This document shows positions 56,989-64,000 of a stretch of DNA of 64,000 nucleotides, piece after piece. Location of the stretch: assembly GCA_016703005.1 (NCBI GenBank), contig JADJCX010000008.1, forward strand, positions 1-64,000. Direction: 5' to 3'. The notes beneath the pieces are model-generated. The model had not been told where the DNA came from and searched no databases. It worked only from the letters and a program-made list of their open reading frames with translations. Source of the stretch: Flavobacteriales bacterium (GTDB lineage Bacteria; Bacteroidota; Bacteroidia; Flavobacteriales_F; PHOS-HE28). The stretch's first letter is position 1, and each line of letters begins with the position of its first letter. Made by a program: the position numbers and the translations under genes.

Positions 56989-57091
56989 CAGTAGCCAAAG
57001 GGCGTGTTTCAGGTCACTGATCACTCCGCTGAGAAACGCCTGTGCGCAATGAGCGCTTGATAGGTATCAGAGAACAAAACCACAAACGGAA

Positions 57092-57118
57092 GGGGCCGCC
57101 TCCATTTGAGACGGCCCC
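57092..57118. terminator. Bidirectional hairpin terminator
   Basis: Arms GGGGCCG and CGGCCCC with a 13-base loop lie between the convergent transglutaminase-like gene and the repeat-protein gene that ends at 57143. There is no long T run on either strand. Confidence 0.55.
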
Positions 57119-57142
57119 ATTGGAATGAGCGCAAGACCTCGC

Positions 57143-60128
57143 TCAGGGAATCTGTTCCGCCCGTGTGGCTGTCGGCACTGTGCCACCGACATTGATAAGG
57201 ATGGGGTCTCGATCATTGGCAGTCCCCGTATACTTGGTCACCCCGTCCATGTTGACGTCCTCCGCGCGGTAGCCGTTAACGGTGTTCGTGGGAATGGTAC
57301 CGCCGACAGCGACAAGGATCGGATCACGATCGTTGCTGGTGCCGGTGTATTTGAGCAGGAATGGCGCAGGGGTGTCGCGCACGACGTTGCCGGTCCAGAG
57401 GAGACGGAAGGCGCCTGAGATCTTCTGTGCATTGGTCCCGAACGTTGCTGTGCTGCCATCGGTGAAGTCCACCGTAACAGGGGCCACGCCCAAGGCTACG
57501 GTGTTCAAGGTCATTGCACCAAGGTGGTTACGGTGGCGAACGGAGATGTAGTAGTTGCCGGCCGGTGCGGCAAAAGACAATGGTGTTACACCGTCCACGT
57601 CCACCACATCACCATCGCGTTGCACAAGTGCGGAGCGGGTGTACTGCACGTTTGTATTGTCCGATGCGTTGCGCAGTTGTATGAATATCCAATCCACGAT
57701 GGCGTCGTTGCCCGCAACGTTCAGCACAGCGGCATTGATCGTTTCTCCGCCACCTCCGCCAACATGGGTGAATCCAAGTGCGGGGTAGGGATCGCTCAAG
57801 GGGAAGCCGTTGGGGTTCACGAGCGTGCGCAGTGCGTCGTTCATCAGATTCGTACCCGTGTTGAAGGGACCTTCAAGGAAAACTTCGATATCCACAACAA
57901 TGTTCGACGGGCCGGGGATCGCGTCATTGGCAAGCCCATCCAGGGGCGCCTGGCCATTGGCGCCCGAGAAACTGTGCAATACGGCAAATGAGTTATTCGT
58001 CGGATTGAACCTGAACACCGTTCCGAAATTGCTCGATCCACCTTCCACGCATGTGCCATAGAGGTTGCCATCGGTTCCGGTGATGAGGCTGGATTGCGAT
58101 GCCCCGCCCTCGGTGCCCATGCTTTCGAAAGGACGTACCTCTGTGTAGGTGTTCGTACCGATATCCCAACTGTGGATCAATCCCGGTTCAAAGAAGCCGT
58201 TCTCGGCACAGGTGCCGTAGAGTTTACCATTGGGTGCTTGCACCAGTTTGCCCAGCGGGGTTCCACCCTGTACCCCATCGAAGTCATACAACTTCGAGAA
58301 CGAGTTGGATCCGGTATCGAATGAGAAAAGTGTACCTCCGGAAAATTGACCATTCTCACTGAGCGCCCCGTAGAGAAGACCGTCACTGGCCTGCATCAGT
58401 TCGGCCTCGGGACCCGTACCATCAAGTGCAACAAGATCCCGCCGCTTCACAAGAGTGTTGGTGCCCGGTGTATACTCCAGCAATGTGCCGAGCCCTGCCG
58501 TGCCACCTTCGGAAGTCATCAGATATAGCTTTCCATTTGATGCCTTCAAAAAGCCGATGCGCGGTTTCGTACCGGTGGTCGCGTTGAGGTCGATCTTCTT
58601 GATGTACGCATTGGTGGCGGGGTCGAATTCGAAAATGGTCCCTCCGGCCAAGGTGCCTTCTTCGCTGCAAGTACCGTAGAGCTTGCCGTCGCATTCGCAT
58701 AAGGTACCGAGCGGGTTGGCGCCATCCGCCCCGCCCAAGTTCTTGAGCAACGTATATGTGTTACCTACGGCGTCATACGAGAAGACAACGCCAAGGCTCG
58801 CACTACCGCCGCTGTTCGCAACACCGTAGTACAGCCCATTGGTGTGTCGTAACAAACGGCCAGCTGGTCCGGCGCCGTTGCTATAGTTGAAAGGCAATGC
58901 AACGTTCAACGAGTTGGTTGCAACGGTATAGCGGAACAACGCACCGTTCTGACCGGGTCCACCCAAGTTGCATAGTCCGTTCAGGATCGTTGCCATCTTC
59001 CAACAACCCGCCCCAAGGTGAACGGATGCCGGCTGTTGCCAAGTCGAATAGTGCGGAATAAGTGCTGGTCGCAGTGTTGTATCGATAGATCACCCCGTCG
59101 CCACCGGGACCGCCTTGGTTAGTGGTACCATAAAGAAAGCCATCCGTTCCGGCAATGATCCTCCCGAAAGAGGAATAGCCACCGGTGTTGTCAAAATGGT
59201 GCAGGGGAGTGTACACGGAACCTGCGATCGTGAAACTGAACAACACACCAACTGCATTCGTACCGCCACTGCTTGTGGTGCCGTAGATCGTTCCGCTCGC
59301 CGCCTGCATCAATTCGCCGATCGGTGAGGAGCCGGTTGCGGCGGCAAGATCCACAAGCTTCGTGTGGAGGTTGGTGGTGGTGTTGAACTCGTAAATGGTG
59401 CCCACGTTATTGGTTCCACCCGAAACGGTTGTACCGTAAAGTCGGGCGTTGCTTGCCAGCACAACACCACTGTACGGGTTGCTACCTGTAGCAATGGCGA
59501 AATGGTGGCGCGGAGTAATGGCGCCGTTCACGGGGTTGAACTCGAACAGCACACCGCGGCCGTTGGTTCCGCCAGTTTGTGTTACTCCGAATACCCTGGT
59601 ACTGCTCACCTGCACCAACCGGCACCGAGGGAAACTACCATTGGAAACACCGGAAAAGTCCGCACGTTTGGTGAATACTCCTGTTCCGATATTGTAGTCG
59701 AAGACACAGCCCAAATTGTTGGCACCACCCTCGCTGCAAACACCGGTAAGCCTGCCGTTCAATGCTTGGATCACACCACGTACGGGCCGGGCGCCGCTGG
59801 CTGTGGAAAAATCATACAGCACTGTGTGGATACCGGTGACCGGGTCGAATTGCCACAGGGTACCAACGCCATTTGCGCCACCGAACTCGGTCGTTCCATA
59901 GTACTTGCCACTATTCCCACGAAGAATGTCCCCCTTCGGGTTCGAGCCTTCGTAACGGAAGAGATCGATCTTCTTGGTGAATACACCTGCTTCGGTCATG
60001 GTGTAGATAGTGCCTACGCCGTAATCGCCCCCCGAAGAAGTCATTCCATGGAGGGTGGTCTGGGCAAAAGAACCGATGGGCAGTATGGCGGCGAAAAGCC
60101 AAGCGGCCAGTAGGTTGGTGGAGCGCAT
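57143..60128 (-). CDS. Secreted protein with 14 GG-repeats and a duplicated dockerin-like tail, frameshifted
   Basis: About 994 residues from ATG 60128 (signal peptide MRSTNLLAAWLFAAILPIGSFAQ, abridged). Residues 25-690 hold fourteen copies of a repeat of about 50 residues with core LYGTTxxGGxxGxGTIFxF, as in the TIGR03803-type repeats of Bacteroidota and Verrucomicrobia. Seven copies precede a frameshift near 58990, and seven follow, starting NLGGPGQNGALFRY. Fourteen is twice seven, which would suit two seven-bladed propellers. The last 250 residues are a beta domain with VNPNGFPLSDPYPALG, then two copies of KYTGTxNDRDPIL-VGGTxPT around YRAEDVNMDGV, a dockerin-like loop. No type A sorting domain is present, unlike the other secreted proteins here. 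Confidence 0.8.
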
Positions 60129-60231
60129 GCGTTTGGTAGGTTACCGTTAAGGGAGGCTGAAAGTAGGGTGTAGTGGCCTTCCTGCCATCGGCACTTCGAC
60201 GGGAGTAGCGGGACGCCTATCAAGTCACCGG

Positions 60232-60239
60232 TACATTTG
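60232..60239 (+). promoter_or_regulatory. Putative -7 promoter box before the acyltransferase gene
   Basis: A perfect TACATTTG box ends 10 bases before ATG 60250, giving a very short leader. Confidence 0.45.
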
Positions 60240-60249
60240 GCCGAACCCC

Positions 60250-62021
60250 ATGAAACGACTGGTTGAACCCGCTGAACTGGCCAAGGCCAGTCACATGCGT
60301 CCCGGCGACCCGCGCATTGCGGTTTTCAGCGAGGTAAGCGGTATCAACAAGCTTCAGCGTTTGTATGAAGTAATGGAGCCTGCCCATGGTGCGGAATTCA
60401 TCTGCGACCTGTTCAGGCATCTGGATCTGCGTATCGAGGTATCCGACGAAGACCTGGCGTTGGTTCCGAGAACAGGCGGCGTGGTTTTCGTGGCCAACCA
60501 TCCCTACGGTGCTATCGATGGCATGGCATTGATACAGGTGCTCGATCCCGTGCGGCCCGATCTTCAAGTGATGGCCAACTTCATGCTGAAGCAATTCGAA
60601 CCATTGAAGGACCGCTTCATCGGTGTGAATCCCTTCGAAGAACTGAAGAGCCGCAGCAGCTTCCAGGGCATGCGGCAGGCCATGGAACATGTAGGGAAAG
60701 GTGGCGCGCTGGGGATCTTTCCGGCCGGCGAAGTGAGCAGCTGGCAAACCGATCTGAAGGCCGTTGCCGACCAGCGGTGGAAGCCCCCAGTGGTGAAATT
60801 GATCCGCAACGCCCGGGTACCCGTGGTGCCCATTTGGTTCGATGGCAGCAACAGCCGCTTGTTCCATGCGCTGGGCATGATCCACCCTACGTTGCGCACC
60901 ATCGTGCTGCCGGGTGAAATGATGCGGATGCGTGGCCGTCATGTGCGAATGCGCATCGGTAAGCCGATCCTGCCGAATGAACTGGACGAACTGCCCAACA
61001 TCGAATCATTGGGGCGGTACCTGCGCGCGAAGACCTATTCGCTTGGAAGTGGAGTACAAGTGAAGCGCGAACAGTTCAGGCCGTTGTTCTTTCCGCGTCG
61101 CGCCAAAGAGATCACAGCGCCCGAACCCATCGATCGATTGTTGGGGAATTGGATGGCATTGCCGATCTGAAACTGAGCAGCCAAGCCGAGTTCGATCTGT
61201 ACTTGGCACCAGCCGAGCGCATGCCGCATTTACTGCGCGAGATCGGGCGTAAACGGGAACTCACCTTCCGCGCGGTGGGCGAAGGCACCAACAAGCGTAT
61301 CGATCTGGACGAATTCGACCTCTACTACGATCACTTATTCCTGTGGGACCGTGAGAAGCGGGATCTCGCGGGTGCCTACCGCGTGGGCGACGGCGCGCGC
61401 ATCATGCCGCACTACGGCAAGCGCGGGCTTTACACCAGCACCCTCTTTCGCATGGGGCGGCCAATGGACAAAGTGTTGGCGCAGAGTTTCGAACTGGGTC
61501 GATCCTTCGTGACCCAGGAGTACCAGAAACATAGGTTGCCGCTGTTCCTATTGTGGCGAGGGCTGCTCATACACATCTTGTCCCATCCGGGTCATCGGTA
61601 TCTCATCGGCCCGGTGAGCATCAGCAGCAATTACAGTCGCTTCAGTCGCGCTCTGATCATGGCTTACGTTCGCCAACACCATTACGACCATGGCCTGGCC
61701 GCGCACGTTGAACCACGCAACCGCTTCAAGGTGGCTCAGGAACGCGCCGATAGCGAAGTGCTCGTTGAGCACGGTGCCGCCGATCTGAAGAAGCTGGACA
61801 AACTGATCGCGGACATTGAGCCGAATGAAAGCAGCATGCCCGTGCTGCTGAAGAAGTACCTGCTTCTCAACGCGCGCATCATCGGCTTCAACAGCGATCC
61901 ACGTTTCAACGATGCGCTGGACGGGTTGATGCTTTTGGACCTGACGAAGGTGCCGGCAAAAACCTTGGAGGACCTGAAGAAAGGCATGGCGGAAGCCGGT
62001 GATAAGAAGTCTGGCAAATGA
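60250..62021 (+). CDS. GlsF/OlsF-like acyltransferase fusion for N-acyl amino-acid lipids, frameshifted
   Basis: Residues 1 to about 300 are a PlsC-like O-acyltransferase with NHPYGAIDGM (NHx4D-type motif), FIGVNPFEE, GIFPAGEVSS and PVVPIWFDG. The frame stops at 61170. Adding one G to the four at 61143-61146 gives LLGELDGIADLKLSSQAEFDLYL, joining a GNAT-type OlsB/GlsB N-acyltransferase (LREIGRKRELTFRAVGEGT, DEFDLYYDHLFLWDREKRDLAGAYRVG, GPVSISSNYS). The whole is about 590 residues, matching the fused enzymes that make glycine or ornithine lipids in Bacteroidota. It acts at the inner membrane. The substrate amino acid cannot be told from sequence. It overlaps the next gene by 4 bases. Confidence 0.85.
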
Positions 62022-62380
62022 GCCCGGCCACTGTGGTCTTGGGCGCCAGCCCGAAGGAGGATCGCTACAGCAATAAAGCCGTGCGGAAATTGGTAGCGCA
62101 CGGGCATGCCGTGATCGCGGTGGGCCTGCGCGAAGGGGATATTGATGGCACCCCCATAGTAACGGATGTCCCATCGGACCGGACGGTTGATACGGTGACC
62201 ATGTATATGAACGCTGAGAACCAGCGCGTTTGGGAGGATCGCATCGTGGCACTGAAGCCACGGCGCATCATTTTCAATCCCGGTGCGGAGAACGAGCGCC
62301 TAGCAAGGGCTGCTGCACAGGCGGGGATATCGGTGGAGGAAGCCTGCACCCTGGTGCTCTTGTCGACAGGCCAATATTGA
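62018..62380 (+). CDS. CoA-binding domain protein (YccU-like)
   Basis: This encodes 120 residues. VVLGASPKEDRYSNKAVRKLVAHGHAVIAV is the N-terminal Rossmann phosphate loop of CoA-binding proteins, and VTMYMNAENQRVWEDRIVALKPRRIIFNPGAENERLA matches YccU-like proteins. It binds CoA or an acyl-CoA-like ligand. Its overlap with the acyltransferase gene suggests co-translation and a possible role near acyl-CoA chemistry, though that link is inferred. Confidence 0.88.
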   Translation: MSPATVVLGASPKEDRYSNKAVRKLVAHGHAVIAVGLREGDIDGTPIVTDVPSDRTVDTVTMYMNAENQRVWEDRIVALKPRRIIFNPGAENERLARAAAQAGISVEEACTLVLLSTGQY

Positions 62381-62408
62381 TTGGTATCGCGATCACGATC
62401 TTGCACCT

Positions 62409-63209
62409 ATGACGGGCATCCAGACACTTCTTCAGGCCGGATCTCCGATCGCTATCGGTTCCACTTGGTCCTGGTGGGTCATCGCGTTGGTTCTTGCGAT
62501 CGTATCCGGCGTCTCGTTCGCGCTTGTAGCCCGTTGGTTCTGGCGACGCGATAACAAGATCCTGTTGCTACTGCGTCGGCAAACGGCCTTGGACAAGGAG
62601 CGCAGGCGGATCGCCAGTGATGTCCACGACGATCTCGGTGCGGAGATCAGCTTGGTGCTGGGCATGGCACGGAGCGCTGGAAGCCGGGCGCACAATGACG
62701 AAGAGCGGCAGCGCATGAACTCCATCGCTACCGGTCTTGGCGGCGTGATCGACAAGATCGATGAGATCATTTGGACCTTGGATCCCAAGCGCGACAATCT
62801 GGTGGCCACCATGGATTACATAGAGCGCTGGCTCACCTCATTCTCCGACGGTCATGGGTTGGCGTTCGGGAGCGAGATCGTCAACCCGAAGAAGCGCGTC
62901 TACCTTACGGCCGATTTGCGCCGTGGGCTGCTGTTGATGATCAAGGAGGTAGCTCGAAATATCGCTGAGCATGCCGATGCGCAGCATGTGAAACTCACAA
63001 GCGCGGTGGCATATGGCCACCTGTACGTCACAGTCAGCGACGATGGCCGGGGCATCGAGAATGAGCGCATCGTTGAAGGGACGCGGTATGGTTTGAAAGG
63101 CTTGCACTCGCGAGCGGCGAAGCTGGAAGGCACCGTTCTGCACGAGGCCAACGAACCACGGGGGACCAAAGTGAGGATCGACCTTCCGCTACCGGGTCAC
63201 CATAAATGA
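62409..63209 (+). CDS. NarX/LiaS-type sensor histidine kinase
   Basis: This encodes 266 residues. One membrane helix (WWVIALVLAIVSGVSFALVARW) is followed by HisKA_3 with the phospho-acceptor His73 in RRRIASDVHDDLGAEISLVL, and an ATPase domain (NIAEHADAQHVKL, VSDDGRGIE, GLKGLHSRAAKLEGTV, RGTKVRIDLPL). There is no sensor domain before the helix, so input comes through the membrane segment or a partner. It pairs with the regulator 37 bases downstream. Confidence 0.92.
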   Translation: MTGIQTLLQAGSPIAIGSTWSWWVIALVLAIVSGVSFALVARWFWRRDNKILLLLRRQTALDKERRRIASDVHDDLGAEISLVLGMARSAGSRAHNDEERQRMNSIATGLGGVIDKIDEIIWTLDPKRDNLVATMDYIERWLTSFSDGHGLAFGSEIVNPKKRVYLTADLRRGLLLMIKEVARNIAEHADAQHVKLTSAVAYGHLYVTVSDDGRGIENERIVEGTRYGLKGLHSRAAKLEGTVLHEANEPRGTKVRIDLPLPGHHK

Positions 63210-63246
63210 TGAAGTGCGGGATCCAACGATCACCGACCTTGTGGGC

Positions 63247-63882
63247 ATGAACAGCCCGGCTCTGGTGGAGGTCAGGATACTGATGATCGATGATCATGCG
63301 GACTACCGTAACGGAGTGGGCTTCCTATTGAACACAGTGAAGGGTTTCAAATGCACAACAGTGGCCAGCGCCGAGGAGGCCATGGGCTTGCCGCTTGAAG
63401 ACAAACCGGATGTGGTGTTGATGGACATAAGGCTACCTGGAGCCGATGGTATTGAATGCACCCGCCACTTGAAGAAACGTTGGCCCACCACGCACGTGAT
63501 CATGTGCACCGTGCACGAGGATGACGACAAGATCTTCAAAGCCTTGCGCAGTGGGGCTGTCGGTTACTTGCTGAAGCGCAGCACGGTGGAAGAGATCCGA
63601 GAAGCCATAGAGCAGGTCTTGCGCGGGGGCTCACCGATGAGTCCGGCCATTGCGCGCCGTGTGGTTAGCAGTTTCGAAGTGCGCAGCCCCGACCCCTCGG
63701 ATGCCCTCACTGCGCGCGAACAGGATGTACTCGACTGGATGGTGACGGGCTTGCGCGACAAGGAGATCGCCGATAAGCTGGGCGTGTCGGTGAACACCGT
63801 TCGCACCCATGTGCGCAACATCTATGAGAAGTTGCAGGTGCAAGGCCGGGTGGAAGCGATCACGCGTGGACAGCGCGGATAG
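63247..63882 (+). CDS. NarL/LuxR-family response regulator
   Basis: This encodes 211 residues from ATG 63247; GTG 63214 is another option. The receiver has MIDDHADYRNG, phospho-Asp in VVLMDIRLPGADG and Lys in YLLKRS. The C-terminal helix-turn-helix reads LTAREQDVLDWMVTGLRDKEIADKLGVSVNTVRTHVRNIYEKLQV (abridged). It is the output partner of the preceding kinase. Target genes are not evident. Confidence 0.92.
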   Translation: MNSPALVEVRILMIDDHADYRNGVGFLLNTVKGFKCTTVASAEEAMGLPLEDKPDVVLMDIRLPGADGIECTRHLKKRWPTTHVIMCTVHEDDDKIFKALRSGAVGYLLKRSTVEEIREAIEQVLRGGSPMSPAIARRVVSSFEVRSPDPSDALTAREQDVLDWMVTGLRDKEIADKLGVSVNTVRTHVRNIYEKLQVQGRVEAITRGQRG

Positions 63883-63891
63883 CTTCGCGGC

Positions 63892-64000
63892 ATGGATCAG
63901 GAATATCGGATCGGACAAGTCGCGCTGGATAAGATCGTACAGCTTGCGGGTACTCCCGTATATGTGTACGACAGTGCCATCATGGCACGGCAAGTAACCC
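63892..64000 (+). CDS. lysA: Diaminopimelate decarboxylase, 5' end only
   Basis: The first 36 codons read MDQEYRIGQVALDKIVQLAG and then TPVYVYDSAIMARQVT, matching the start of LysA, including the TPVYVYD strand. The window ends before the PLP-binding residues. It would decarboxylate meso-diaminopimelate to lysine. Confidence 0.75.
   Translation, partial: MDQEYRIGQVALDKIVQLAGTPVYVYDSAIMARQVT

Noticed and set aside
57420..60100. Repetitive DNA as a CRISPR or satellite array
   Set aside because: The repetition is at protein level, with degenerate codons and a period of about 150 bases; no direct repeat with spacers is seen.

Overview
The window reads as a chromosome segment from a GC-rich member of the Bacteroidota, probably a Flavobacteriales-like lineage known mainly from metagenomes. 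The evidence is several secreted proteins with type IX secretion (T9SS) C-terminal sorting domains, TANNTTTG-type promoter boxes, a GlsF-like lipid acyltransferase fusion, SprB/PKD/DUF7619-type adhesin modules, and no phage, IS or CRISPR signature. I see no mobile element.

Layout. 1-10.5 kb: small genes, many secreted and of unknown function (a frameshifted OB-fold protein, a lysine/alanine-rich histone-H1-like protein, a LuxR-type regulator, a GIY-YIG-like protein, an NTF2-like lipoprotein, an AI-2E transporter, a T9SS cargo, a ChaN-like protein), with palindromic REP-like elements and heptamer tandem repeats between them. 10.5-20 kb: an NtrC-type sigma-54 activator, a glycosyltransferase/GH130 pair, a MgtC-DUF4010 membrane protein, an APC permease and the cbpA-cbpM chaperone pair. 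20-28 kb: ion transport, with a broken P-type ATPase gene and a collinear porin, HAMP-PAS histidine kinase and Kup potassium transporter. 28-44 kb: a T9SS adhesin, then a collinear + strand block tpiA, prmA, a 1486-residue secreted protein of unknown function, plsY, a 2085-codon TPR/PD40/coiled-coil/SPOR-like giant, clpS and an M48 lipoprotein peptidase. 44-57 kb: two related T9SS proteins flanking tRNA-Arg, an HD protein, a dipeptidyl-peptidase III, YkuK-like RNase H fold, tRNA-Leu, an M23-LysM peptidase and a transglutaminase-like membrane protein. 57-64 kb: a 14-repeat secreted protein with a dockerin-like tail, the acyltransferase fusion, a CoA-binding protein, a NarX/NarL-like two-component pair and the start of lysA.

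A dominant property of the sequence is that about fourteen genes are interrupted by one-base frameshifts, and one by a lone TAG. In most cases both halves are recognisable and the join restores a family-typical protein. Several breaks sit in G or C runs. The pattern fits residual indels of a long-read or thinly covered assembly better than gene decay, so broken genes are listed as single loci with the break noted. Protein lengths for these are inferred.

The least understood parts are the two giant envelope proteins flanking plsY, the glycosyltransferase-GH130 pair, the porin-kinase-Kup cluster and the heptamer repeats placed directly before start codons.
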